From contig CALGNN010000134.1 in assembly GCA_937961455.1 (NCBI GenBank), positions 1 to 42,364 of the forward strand: a stretch of DNA of 42,364 nt. Direction: 5' to 3'. Numbering within the stretch: the first letter of the stretch is position 1; every line of letters begins with the position of its first letter. Under the pieces are notes generated by a model. It searched no databases and was not told the DNA's origin. It was given only the letters and a program-made list of their open reading frames with translations. The stretch is from an uncultured Saprospiraceae bacterium. GTDB lineage: Bacteria > Bacteroidota > Bacteroidia > Chitinophagales > Saprospiraceae. The position numbers and the translations under genes were made by a program. Shown here piece by piece: positions 1-9,213 of this stretch.

Positions 1-2466
1 AATAAAACTTTCGTTGATTAAATTATCAATAATGGGCTGCAAAATCATGGTTGGAATTGCGCTATCCATAGAAACGCTCTCTTCAATACTGATATGATAA
101 TTGAAAGCATCTTCCAATCTCATATTTTCCATATCCATGAAACATTCTAATAAATTAATTTCTTCTTTTAATTCACTAAAATGCTCTTTGCTATTATTAA
201 TATAATATCTAATTAGGTTAGAAAATTTTAATAAATATTTTTCAGCATTAATAATATTTTGTGTTTGAATATAGTATTGAATAGAACTAATGGAATTAAA
301 AACAAAATGCGGATTCATTTGTGCCTGAAGGGCTTGAAGTTTCAGATCAGTTATACGCTTTATAAAACTACTTTTAATTAAATGTTTTTCATGCTCTATG
401 TTTTTTGTAATTAAATTCAATAAATAGTAGCTTAACAAAATGGCAAAGACCATCAAGAACAAAAACCAGCTCTGCTTATAATACGGCTTTAATATCTTAA
501 AAGTAATTTCTTCATTGGGGAGATGGACATTATCATAAACATCAATTCCTCTAATTTCAAAAGTATATTCATTGGGATCTAAATCATAGAAATAAGTAAT
601 GATATCTTTAGTCATTTTCCATTCTTCCTGAATAGGTAACAATCGATATTCGTAATTTACTTTATCAAAACTTCCTAGATGATTTAAACTATGAGAAATA
701 CTAATATTATTTTCATCATAGGCTAATTCGTAATCATTTTTAATAGAAACATTATTATGATATAGCGCAATACTATTGAAGTCAAATACAGTGTCTACTA
801 ATTTTGTTTGGGAACCGGCCTTTGTCAACAACAAACCTTTACTTGTTGCGATATAAATTAATTCTCCAGATTTATAAATATCATTTCCACCTAAATCAGA
901 ATCGAAATGGATCTCTTCTAGTATTTCTAATTCTTCATTTAATATATAAACACCATCTACACAAACAATAAATACTTGTTGGTCAAATATTCGAATCTTA
1001 ACTATAGATTTCCTTGGCAAGAAACTACTTAATTTTTTCGATTTTATATTGAAAGAATAAAGGCCATTATCGTTTGTACCTAATAAATAATATCCACGTT
1101 CGAGTTCATTAATAGCAGTAATTTCACTGGGCACTCCAAGAGAAACAATTACACTGTCTAAATCATGTAGATATCTCAAACTATCTGAATGGGCGACCAA
1201 TAATTCTAATTGTTTATTCTTGTATAAACGATGTCCTTGAATATCTGCAATTAATTTACTAGCTGGTTTGTCTATACTTGACACTTCTAAAACCTCTCCA
1301 TCTGTACGGCTAATCGTATAAGACCTACTACTTTTATTATAAAAAATGTCTTTAAGTCGGTTTGTTATATTCGGATGCTTAATAAATTCTTTTTTCTTAA
1401 AATCGTATTCTAACAAATTATCTCTCGAGTTTTTAAAAAAGAATTTACCTGAATTAGTGAATTTGAAAAATCTATGGATATTTTTGTAGCTAGAGATGAA
1501 AATAGCATTTAATGTATCATCCTTTAAATGAAATAAATCACCCGTATTATTTGCTAATATTATTTGACCATCTAGTTCTCCTATTTCTTGAAAATCGATA
1601 TTGCTTTCTTTAGGATGACTAATAAATGAAAGACTTAGGTTTTGTTTTGAAATAAAAATAAGACCCTTACTTCTGGTACCTAACCATAAATTTTCATCTT
1701 TATCTATAAAAGGATTTAGTATTTCTGTATCAATTAAATCCATCATTAAACTAAAGTCGAAAGAAGCTTTTACATTTAGATTGGCGTCTAAGATAAATAG
1801 CGAAATTTCATTAAATAATAATACTTTACTATTTGAATTAACGAGTATAAAGTCTCTTCTTCCTTTGTAATTAAAATTACTTAATTCAATCTTTTTATAG
1901 TTGTTTTCGGTTTGACTAAATAATCTAATAAGCTCTTCTTTCTTAGTTTGTGTATATAAATAAAGCTGTTGATTGTCTGAAAAAATTCTCGTAGCACCAA
2001 AATCATTTTGTAAGTCAAACTTTTTTAAGGTATCAAACGCTACTAATGCATCTTCTTTTATTTTAGGAATTGTAGCTTCTTTCAGCAAGCATACACATTC
2101 TTCATCTAAGACTGCTATATCCAATACTTCCGCACTATTAATTATAGTTTCAATGATTTCACCTTCTTTAATAAGGTATGATCTGCGATTATAATCTATT
2201 GCACAAATCTTTCCTTTATCAGATACCACAGCTTTAATTATATCTCTATTGGGGAAATAATTTGTCCATCGATATCCATCAAATTTATTGAAACCTCTTT
2301 CCGTATAAGCCCAAATATTTCCACTTGAATCCTGCACCACTCCATAAACATAATTGGTGGATAGTCCATCATTTACATCAAAACTCTTGTACGGAAAATT
2401 CTGTGCAAATAGATTTACACTATGGAGCATAAATAGTAAAAGCCCTATTTTATAATTGCTTTTCAT
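1..2466 (-). CDS. LytS/YpdA-type sensor histidine kinase with propeller and Y_Y_Y sensor (partial)
   Basis: This is my own reading of the minus strand; the gene is cut off by the left window edge. It starts at the ATG at 2464-2466, giving MKSNYKIGLLLFMLHSVNLF, a signal peptide. Repeats such as QDSSGNIWAYTERGFNKFDG near the N-terminus and SGELIYIATSKGLLL later fit a two-component-regulator propeller. A Y_Y_Y-like domain follows near residues 600-640 (DLDPNEYTFEIRGID), then a transmembrane helix near 664-684 and the His_kinase (PF06580) core. AQMNPHFVFNS contains the likely phospho-acceptor His720. The window ends at the N-box, QPIIDNLINES, so most of the ATP-binding domain is missing. The start overlaps the stop of the upstream response regulator by 17 nt, so the two are co-transcribed. 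The propeller probably sits in the periplasm and senses an unknown ligand. Confidence 0.9.
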   Translation of the reverse strand, partial: MKSNYKIGLLLFMLHSVNLFAQNFPYKSFDVNDGLSTNYVYGVVQDSSGNIWAYTERGFNKFDGYRWTNYFPNRDIIKAVVSDKGKICAIDYNRRSYLIKEGEIIETIINSAEVLDIAVLDEECVCLLKEATIPKIKEDALVAFDTLKKFDLQNDFGATRIFSDNQQLYLYTQTKKEELIRLFSQTENNYKKIELSNFNYKGRRDFILVNSNSKVLLFNEISLFILDANLNVKASFDFSLMMDLIDTEILNPFIDKDENLWLGTRSKGLIFISKQNLSLSFISHPKESNIDFQEIGELDGQIILANNTGDLFHLKDDTLNAIFISSYKNIHRFFKFTNSGKFFFKNSRDNLLEYDFKKKEFIKHPNITNRLKDIFYNKSSRSYTISRTDGEVLEVSSIDKPASKLIADIQGHRLYKNKQLELLVAHSDSLRYLHDLDSVIVSLGVPSEITAINELERGYYLLGTNDNGLYSFNIKSKKLSSFLPRKSIVKIRIFDQQVFIVCVDGVYILNEELEILEEIHFDSDLGGNDIYKSGELIYIATSKGLLLTKAGSQTKLVDTVFDFNSIALYHNNVSIKNDYELAYDENNISISHSLNHLGSFDKVNYEYRLLPIQEEWKMTKDIITYFYDLDPNEYTFEIRGIDVYDNVHLPNEEITFKILKPYYKQSWFLFLMVFAILLSYYLLNLITKNIEHEKHLIKSSFIKRITDLKLQALQAQMNPHFVFNSISSIQYYIQTQNIINAEKYLLKFSNLIRYYINNSKEHFSELKEEINLLECFMDMENMRLEDAFNYHISIEESVSMDSAIPTMILQPIIDNLINESFI

Positions 2467-3208
2467 TCAAGCCTAAAACATTTGATTTGAATAATTCTTT
2501 CCTTCTTCTTGCTAAAGGGACTTGACTCATATCTTGCATGACAATAGCACCATCTTTAGAATATTTCTTAATGAAACTTACATTGATGAGATGTGACTTG
2601 TGACTAGAGAAAAAATCATAAGGACTGAGTAATTTTACAAATACACCAATGTTTGAATTACTGAGAATGCATTCTCCATTATTCACATAAACTTTAGTAT
2701 ACTTATTCCATCCTTCACATCTCACAATTTTTGATACTTCAATAAATTCTATATCAGTAGTTCCTGGTAAAACCACTCGAGAATTTTGAATAGGCAACTC
2801 TTGGATTTTGTTTTTCAATAATTGAAAAGAGTCCTTCATATTCTTAGCCTCAATTTTTTCAACTACCCTTGACAAAGCCTTATCCATATCTTCATAACTG
2901 ACAGGCTTTAATAAATAATCCACCGCTTTGGCTTTGATGGCTTCAATAGCATATTCTTGATAACCTGTCACAAATATTACTTCAAATGAAGGGTTAGTAA
3001 ATTTTTCCAACAAGTCAAAACCATTACCACCCGGCATAGATACATCTAAGAATATAAATTGTGGTTTATGTTTTCTTATTAATAGTTCTGCCTCTATAAT
3101 ATTACTAGCCTCTGCTAGTACTTCGATTTCAATGGAGCAGTATTTCAGGTTGTTTTTTAAAACTTCACGAATTTTAAATTCGTCATCAATGATTATGGTC
3201 GTGAGCAT
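2450..3208 (-). CDS. LytTR-family two-component response regulator
   Basis: This 252-residue protein has an N-terminal receiver domain: acidic residues in TTIIIDDE, phospho-acceptor Asp55 in FIFLDVSMPGGNGF, and the conserved Lys in YLLKP. A linker leads to a C-terminal LytTR DNA-binding domain (about 150-245) with FFSSHKSHLINVSFIKKY and VPLARRRKELF. I chose the ATG at 3208, because the longer frame needs a TTG at 3250 and adds 14 residues outside the receiver fold. It is the first gene of the operon with the kinase at 1-2466. It would bind direct repeats about two helical turns apart, and such a repeat lies at 3257-3289, just upstream of its own start and of the divergent genes. Confidence 0.93.
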   Translation of the reverse strand: MLTTIIIDDEFKIREVLKNNLKYCSIEIEVLAEASNIIEAELLIRKHKPQFIFLDVSMPGGNGFDLLEKFTNPSFEVIFVTGYQEYAIEAIKAKAVDYLLKPVSYEDMDKALSRVVEKIEAKNMKDSFQLLKNKIQELPIQNSRVVLPGTTDIEFIEVSKIVRCEGWNKYTKVYVNNGECILSNSNIGVFVKLLSPYDFFSSHKSHLINVSFIKKYSKDGAIVMQDMSQVPLARRRKELFKSNVLGLNEKQL

Positions 3209-3256
3209 GTTTGGAGTTGTTTCCTCAAAGTTCAAATAATATGAAAGCAAGTCCTA

Positions 3257-3289
3257 ACCGATAATCCACCAAATCCGACCGATAGTCCA
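3257..3289. promoter_or_regulatory. Candidate LytTR operator: 12-bp direct repeat with 21-bp period
   Basis: ACCGATAATCCA (3257-3268) recurs as ACCGATAGTCCA (3278-3289), 11 of 12 identical and starting 21 bp apart. LytTR regulators such as AgrA bind two roughly 9-bp direct repeats spaced about two helical turns. The site lies between a LytTR regulator gene and the divergent LuxR-domain gene, about 30 bp upstream of a TAnnTTTG element. The repeat is seen directly; its function is inferred. Confidence 0.55.
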
Positions 3290-3318
3290 ATATCAAAGCA
3301 AGAAATACGGGCTTCAAA

Positions 3319-3326
3319 TACTTTTG
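3319..3326 (+). promoter_or_regulatory. Bacteroidota -7 element for the LuxR-domain/giant-protein transcript
   Basis: TACTTTTG matches TAnnTTTG exactly and lies 20 nt before the ATG at 3347. I find no good -33 TTG, which fits an activator-dependent promoter served by the repeat at 3257-3289. Confidence 0.45.
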
Positions 3327-3346
3327 AATCAAAATTCACAAAAAAC

Positions 3347-3565
3347 ATGAATAAACTTAATGACCGCAAAGCGTGCCTAAGCAAACGCGAAACCGAAGTA
3401 CTTCGAGCCATTTCTTATGGACAAACGGTATTTGAAATTGCCAAAGAAATTTACTTATCCCATCATACCATAGTCAGCCATAAGAAAAATCTTATGCAGA
3501 AACTACATGCAAAGAATATCGCTCACCTCGTAAGAATTGCCTTTGAAGAAAAGCTATTGAATTAA
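3347..3565 (+). CDS. Stand-alone LuxR/GerE-type helix-turn-helix protein
   Basis: This 72-residue protein is almost only a LuxR-type DNA-binding domain. LSKRETEVLRAISYGQTVFE (11-30) is the first helices with the conserved E-T-E-V-L core. IAKEIYLSHHTIVSHKKNLM contains the recognition helix and is followed by KLHAKNIAHLVRIA. No receiver or ligand-binding domain precedes it, so it is either constitutively active or controlled by its level. It lies 32 nt upstream of the giant secreted-protein gene on the same strand with no terminator between, so it is probably co-transcribed. It is divergent from the LytTR regulator. A role in regulating the same locus is likely but not shown. Confidence 0.85.
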   Translation: MNKLNDRKACLSKRETEVLRAISYGQTVFEIAKEIYLSHHTIVSHKKNLMQKLHAKNIAHLVRIAFEEKLLN

Positions 3566-3597
3566 ACAAACTATTAAACCACTTACAACTTTAAATA

Positions 3598-6500
3598 ATG
3601 AAATCCTTACAATCAATTGTTTCGATAAAAAATCTATTATCCCTCATCATACTTTGCTGTTTTGTCTTATCCCAGCAAGCACCGATACAAGCACAAAACC
3701 TACCGAACAATCTCCCATGGAGTCCCGACCCGACTTGTAAAGGGATTCTGACTAAAGGTATTGCCGTAGCGACTTGCGCCGTCTCAAATAATTTTGCGAT
3801 TGCTGATAGATATACAATGGGCATGATCAACATTCAAAATTCTGTTACAAACGCAGCAAGTTCAAGGACAATCGTTCCAGCGCAAATGTATCATCACCCT
3901 TCATGGCATGTTGACTCTATCGGCAACGTATTTGGCGTTGCTATCGATGGTGAAGGCCATTCTTATGTAACGGCATCAGCCAACTATCCGGCTGCATTTT
4001 TTGCCTCTGGAACTGCCATCATAAGATATGGCGATCTTGGCGGTGGAATTGATGATTTAGGGGCGGCAGGAACTATTTACAAAATTGACAAAATCACTGG
4101 ACAGGCATCCGTATTCCAACAGCTACCACAACAAGCTTTTAGTTTCACCCACACAGGATGTTATTCATCCGTAACGAAATCAAGAACTACAGGACCAGGC
4201 CTTGGTAATATCAGCTATGACAAAACACATAACTTGCTTTTCGTAAGTAATTTTGAAGATGGAAAAATCTATAGATTAGATGTCCTAGGGAATATCCTTG
4301 ATTGTTATGATCCAGATATCAATGACACAGGAGCGCTTGGTCTTCCGACAGATGAAGTACCTTTTGGTTTGTCCATCAATGAAGATGGGACAAAATTATT
4401 TTATGGGACTCTATTCAATGATGGGAAAATAAAATCCATAGATTTAAATCCTATTGATGGCTCATTCGTTGGAAGTGTTCTTTCTTCAAGTCCTTATCCA
4501 ACTATTGTAGGAGTTGAACTTTTTCATACGGATTTGCGTGCCCTCAATCCATTCGCAAGCTTGAATTCTGTTTCAGACTTGAGCTTTCTTCCAAATGGGA
4601 ATTTGATGGTTGGTGAAAGAAAGAGCTTCACGCCTAATTTTGCCAATGCTTGTAACCATGAGACTTCTTCATACGAGTTGTCAAAATCTGGTGCTTTATA
4701 TAATGTAGCTACAAATATTCAAGCATCCTATGATGCAACTACTCAATTCCAAGACGATCAGTATGGAGGGATCGCCTATTATATAAACCCTTCTAACAAT
4801 ATAGAATATGTACTGTCTTCATCTGATTTATTGAATAATGCAGGACCTCATGGTATAGCCGTGATCCCTAGATCTGCTACAGGAACTCCAAGGAATGTAA
4901 TGGGCGTAATCCCATATTCACCTTTGACTATTAGCAATGATGTAAAAGGTGTAGGCGGAGATATAGAAGTATTCAATGAATGTGACTGCACCATACCGGA
5001 GCCGATTTTTTGCACCTATAGCTGCACCAGTAATCCTTACTCTGCCATTGACAATAATGATGCAGGCTATGATCAATATTTAGAAACGGATGGTTCTAAA
5101 GTTTTGGTAGGTGTTACTCATGATTTGGTGGATAGACCTTATGTGCAAAAAATTGACAATTGTGGAAACGTGCTTGAAACTTGGATTTATTCTCCCAACT
5201 TGGATTATAGTAAGATTGGGAAAATAAAAATGACCAAGGATGTATTAAATAATCAATATGTTCTTGCGATAGAATTTCTGATCTCATCAGGTCAAACTGA
5301 CGTGCACTTAATGACTATTGATGCCTCTGCTTTCAATCTTAATACTTTAAGTGGATCTGTTCTTGATGCTCCTATTGAATCAGAAACCATAGAGCAAATT
5401 ATTGTCGATTCAGAAAATTCTTATGTATTGGCTATTAATCAAAGGGACCCTTCAGGAAACCATTCTGTTGTCGTCCTGAAATATACTTCTAGCTTGACGA
5501 ATAGCTGGATCAGAAGATTAAGTATTCCTGCATACACTGACATGAAAGCTTATGACTTGATGGAAAGCACTCAAATCTTAGGTGCTTTTAATAATTTTCG
5601 CACATCATATATTTTAGTAGGGAGTGTAGATCAGGATGCATACATCATTGGTTTGGATTGGTATTTAACACCTTCAAAAACTAACTTGATCGACATTGAC
5701 AATGATAATTCAACTGCAGAAAATATTCGGAGGATTGCTTTTAATGGAACCGATTTTATTGTAGCAGGAAATCATATAAATCCATCCACAAATGATCACC
5801 GTATTTGGACTTCAAATATTACAATTAATACAAATTATTCTGCTTCAAATAATTGGCTAAATATTCTTGATGAAAATGGCACTAAAAATGAAACAGTCAT
5901 AGATCTAGCTTTGGACCCAGATGGTTTTTTACTTACCGGTCAACTTGAAATTTCTCAAATTGGTTTGCCCACTGGAAGCACTGTTGATGATATAACTTAT
6001 GTGGGGCGCTTTGACTTTGCAGGTGTACAGACTTGGGCTAGAAAGTATGAAATCAAAGGGACCAAATTGTATTCGCTCAAAGTGAATACAATAGGGATCC
6101 ATGGACAAGGCGTATTACAAAATTGTTATCCTGATCCATCACCTCCAGGTTATCTTTGCAGTTCTGATTTATTTAGACTTCAATTAGATGGTAATGGAAT
6201 TTTAGAGGATTCAACTTGTATGATTGATTTTGATTTTACGAATACCATTGGGACACCTTTATATCTTACAGATACGAGCTCTTATACTCAGCTGCCAAAA
6301 AATATTGAAACGATTACTAATAAACCAGATCATGGGCCTGCAGATAAAACTTGTTGCTTTGAAGAACTTGACGCATGTAATATTGAGCTAAAAGCGAATA
6401 CGACAAACACAGACTCTTGCTGTATCGTATCACTAGATCTTACGAATTACAATACATCTATTTATTCCATAAAGATTGAATTGCAAACGCCAAATTTATT

Positions 6501-9072
6501 CTTTGATCAAATTTTGATTGATCCAAGTTTACAGTATTCTGCCAGCCCAATTGCTAACCCAACAACGGTCTATATCGATAAGCTACCCAGTCATCTACCA
6601 ATTGGGACTTTAACTGATTTTATCAATTTCTGTTATGGGAATACTGGCAGCTTAAATGTACTTAGCCAAAGTTTGAAAATTAGCTATTATGATGTTAGCG
6701 GAAATGAGCTGCATGAATGTTGTTCTTTTTTGAATACCAGTTGTGATGTGCCAACTACTGATGATGAGTGTCTAGATATTATTCCAATCAGTTTAGATTG
6801 TGATGATAATATTGCCCACAAGTTTACTTTCTGTTTTCAAGTCAAGAATAATACGAATCCTTCACAAGTATTGGATGCTGTTCGTTTGGATATTGCAGAC
6901 CCCAATGTTAATATAATTCCAACGGTGCACAATCTCGTTCCACCTATTAACTCAGGTATTTTATCGAGCATTCAATGTGTTGATATTTATGCATCTCCAT
7001 TGATTAGTTATCCATATGCTTTTCAACTAAGCGCTGCAGCTAAAGATACCTCTAACACCTTTTGTTGCAATGATAGTGAAACATTAAATTTGGTATTACC
7101 CAATTGCTGTGACCCATGTGTTAATGACTGGATAAGTTTATCAAATACCCCTTCCACCGATGCTTGTTGTTATAAGTTTGATTTTAATAACGAATGTGAC
7201 AACACCTTATCAAAAATTGTTTGCACACTTGTGCCAATTGGTGCTGATTTTGGCATGACAATTATTGATCCTGCTCATGCAGCAAATTGGTTTATCAATC
7301 CTGTCTCGCCTCAAAAAATTGAAATAGTTCCAAACACGACGCCTGTTAGCAAGGGCTTGTATCAAGACCTTCTACACATGTGTGTGAATAATCGATCAAA
7401 TACCACTAATCCAATTATGGTCTTTGAGTACATGATGAAAGATATTAATGGAATAGATTCTGTAGCCTGCAAAGAAAAAATTCAGCTATCCTGTGATAAT
7501 GAACAAGCTTGCTTAGAGGTAGTAAGAGATTCTGTTTTTTGTGATGACTCCGGAAACTACTTTTTAGATTTTTGCATAAAAAACACTTCTAACAATCCGT
7601 CCTTCACCATCGGTCAAATAGATATCAATAATTTATTGACTCCTTTATATGTTGCACCTACCACCTTTACAGGTCTTACTATTTTACCTGGAAGCACCTA
7701 TTGTAATGTCGTGCCAATCTATTCTACTAGTGGAAGTCCAGCACCTGGTGATATACTTAATCTTTCAATAGAAGCTCATTCTTCTGGACTAGATACATGT
7801 TGTGTGGATGGAGCATTTCTTGGCACCATACTTTTACCCTGTGAAGATTGTGATGATGTCATCATAATATCTGATGAGGACTTATCAGATAAGGTCTATC
7901 ATGCAAATGAACAAATACGTTCAGAGGTTACCATCAAGGAGCACACATCTATTGAATATATGTCAGGGAATACGATTGAATTGGCAGCTGGCTTCAGCAC
8001 AGAATTGCATTCAACGTTCACAGCAAATACGGAAGAATGTCAAACTACACAAACTGCTTTTTGGAATTGTGATACCGATTGTCCCATCACTATCGAAAAT
8101 CTTCCTTGTGGTCAGATTCGAGTCAATTGGGGTAATTGCGCTTATGAGTCATACAGGTTTAGAATTTTCTTTAGGGAAGGTACTTCGGGGCCGGCTCAGC
8201 GACAAACTTTCAACAACACTTATAGTGGCAGTTATGACATTCCAGGTGTCGTGCCAGGTAATACCTATCAGATAACCATTTATGAAAAAAGAAAATGGAA
8301 CTGTAGTTGGAATATGAGGGCTTATCTTGTAACCCTAACAGCAAGAATTTGTCAGAACACTTCTAGTTTTGAAATAAATAATTCCAATTTAGCACAAGCA
8401 GAAATTTGTGGCTTTGAACCTATAATTCTAGACGGTTCAAATTCTTTAAATACACATGCACATGAAATTTGCATGCAGGAAATCGATCAATTCGGAAGTG
8501 GCTTCGGACCTACAATTTGTCATAGTGCAAATGGTGGAGTTCCATCTTCATTTGATCTAAAGGCTTTTGCAAACGGAAATTCCTGGAATTTAATTGGAGG
8601 AAAAAGATATAAAGTCAGCTTAACTACCTACAATCCAAGCCTTGGAGTAAATCCAGTAACCAGCTTTAAATTCATTAAAATAAAGGAGGCCTTTGCTCAA
8701 ATTCATCCAGTTGAACTTAGCTCCGAAAATTTCCCTTGCTTGGTGGTTACGTTTAATACTCAAATTACCGAGTATCTATACGGTTGCAATCCAGCTAATC
8801 TAGGCTATGTCACTACAGGAACCAGCTGTGATCAAGGATACTTTGTTGAGATTGCAGAAGTCCTGCCAAATGCTAGTGGTGGATTTGATAATATTCCTGG
8901 AACGATATACAGTGATTGGGTAGATTTAAATAATAGTGTTCCTAGCTATTTAGACATTCAGGGAATTTATACCACGCATGGATTTCCTGCTTTCCAGCAA
9001 AACAAATCTTATAGGGTTAAACTAGCCGTTCGATTCCCTTGGCATTCGGACGAGTTTATCATACACTTTTGA
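3598..9072 (+). CDS. Giant secreted cysteine-rich protein with propeller-like, coathanger-like and FN3-like regions
   Basis: This 1824-residue exported protein has a signal peptide at 1-32 (hydrophobic LLSLIILCCFVLS, cleavage about QA/QN). Residues about 40-460 look like a beta-propeller of the NHL/SMP type (SNFEDGKIYRLDVLG, SINEDGTKLFYG, LSFLPNGNLMVGER), and 480-880 look like a second propeller (IIVDSENSYVLAINQRD, LDPDGFLLTGQ). From about 915 to 1400 there are repeated modules with at least seven Cys-Cys pairs (TCCFEE, DSCCIV, ECCSFL, FCCNDS, NCCDPC, DACCYK, TCCVDG). Residues 1417-1481 resemble the Bacteroidota 3-coathanger stack motif (SGNTIELAAGFSTELHSTF), and about 1487-1575 are FN3-like. 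The C-terminus ends at PWHSDEFIIHF without an obvious type IX sorting domain. It is probably extracellular or surface-located; function unknown. Confidence 0.88.
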   Translation: MKSLQSIVSIKNLLSLIILCCFVLSQQAPIQAQNLPNNLPWSPDPTCKGILTKGIAVATCAVSNNFAIADRYTMGMINIQNSVTNAASSRTIVPAQMYHHPSWHVDSIGNVFGVAIDGEGHSYVTASANYPAAFFASGTAIIRYGDLGGGIDDLGAAGTIYKIDKITGQASVFQQLPQQAFSFTHTGCYSSVTKSRTTGPGLGNISYDKTHNLLFVSNFEDGKIYRLDVLGNILDCYDPDINDTGALGLPTDEVPFGLSINEDGTKLFYGTLFNDGKIKSIDLNPIDGSFVGSVLSSSPYPTIVGVELFHTDLRALNPFASLNSVSDLSFLPNGNLMVGERKSFTPNFANACNHETSSYELSKSGALYNVATNIQASYDATTQFQDDQYGGIAYYINPSNNIEYVLSSSDLLNNAGPHGIAVIPRSATGTPRNVMGVIPYSPLTISNDVKGVGGDIEVFNECDCTIPEPIFCTYSCTSNPYSAIDNNDAGYDQYLETDGSKVLVGVTHDLVDRPYVQKIDNCGNVLETWIYSPNLDYSKIGKIKMTKDVLNNQYVLAIEFLISSGQTDVHLMTIDASAFNLNTLSGSVLDAPIESETIEQIIVDSENSYVLAINQRDPSGNHSVVVLKYTSSLTNSWIRRLSIPAYTDMKAYDLMESTQILGAFNNFRTSYILVGSVDQDAYIIGLDWYLTPSKTNLIDIDNDNSTAENIRRIAFNGTDFIVAGNHINPSTNDHRIWTSNITINTNYSASNNWLNILDENGTKNETVIDLALDPDGFLLTGQLEISQIGLPTGSTVDDITYVGRFDFAGVQTWARKYEIKGTKLYSLKVNTIGIHGQGVLQNCYPDPSPPGYLCSSDLFRLQLDGNGILEDSTCMIDFDFTNTIGTPLYLTDTSSYTQLPKNIETITNKPDHGPADKTCCFEELDACNIELKANTTNTDSCCIVSLDLTNYNTSIYSIKIELQTPNLFFDQILIDPSLQYSASPIANPTTVYIDKLPSHLPIGTLTDFINFCYGNTGSLNVLSQSLKISYYDVSGNELHECCSFLNTSCDVPTTDDECLDIIPISLDCDDNIAHKFTFCFQVKNNTNPSQVLDAVRLDIADPNVNIIPTVHNLVPPINSGILSSIQCVDIYASPLISYPYAFQLSAAAKDTSNTFCCNDSETLNLVLPNCCDPCVNDWISLSNTPSTDACCYKFDFNNECDNTLSKIVCTLVPIGADFGMTIIDPAHAANWFINPVSPQKIEIVPNTTPVSKGLYQDLLHMCVNNRSNTTNPIMVFEYMMKDINGIDSVACKEKIQLSCDNEQACLEVVRDSVFCDDSGNYFLDFCIKNTSNNPSFTIGQIDINNLLTPLYVAPTTFTGLTILPGSTYCNVVPIYSTSGSPAPGDILNLSIEAHSSGLDTCCVDGAFLGTILLPCEDCDDVIIISDEDLSDKVYHANEQIRSEVTIKEHTSIEYMSGNTIELAAGFSTELHSTFTANTEECQTTQTAFWNCDTDCPITIENLPCGQIRVNWGNCAYESYRFRIFFREGTSGPAQRQTFNNTYSGSYDIPGVVPGNTYQITIYEKRKWNCSWNMRAYLVTLTARICQNTSSFEINNSNLAQAEICGFEPIILDGSNSLNTHAHEICMQEIDQFGSGFGPTICHSANGGVPSSFDLKAFANGNSWNLIGGKRYKVSLTTYNPSLGVNPVTSFKFIKIKEAFAQIHPVELSSENFPCLVVTFNTQITEYLYGCNPANLGYVTTGTSCDQGYFVEIAEVLPNASGGFDNIPGTIYSDWVDLNNSVPSYLDIQGIYTTHGFPAFQQNKSYRVKLAVRFPWHSDEFIIHF

Positions 9073-9090
9073 CATTGATTTAGTGCGATT

Positions 9091-9127
9091 ACCGATGTGT
9101 TACAAAATTGTAGCACATCGGTTTTTT
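9091..9127 (+). terminator. Rho-independent terminator after the giant secreted-protein gene
   Basis: The arms 9091-9104 and 9109-9122 form a 14-bp stem with one G-U pair and an AAAT loop, followed by a T run (9122-9127). It starts 18 nt after the stop codon at 9072. Confidence 0.85.
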
Positions 9128-9159
9128 AATTATAGTCATTTATATTTAGCATCTGTTGA

Positions 9160-9193
9160 TTGGACCTCATTAAGTAAGTTTTTACTACTTTTG
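9160..9193 (+). promoter_or_regulatory. Bacteroidota-type promoter of the PfkB kinase gene
   Basis: TACTTTTG at 9186-9193 matches TAnnTTTG exactly. A TTG at 9160-9162 lies 23 nt upstream as the -33 element. The gene's ATG follows 20 nt downstream. Confidence 0.6.
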
Positions 9194-9213
9194 CCGCGTC
9201 AAAAAATAAAATA

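Noticed and set aside
7874-8275. 133-residue plus-strand frame inside the giant gene
   Set aside because: It is a shifted-frame shadow of the 1824-residue protein, without domains or its own start context.
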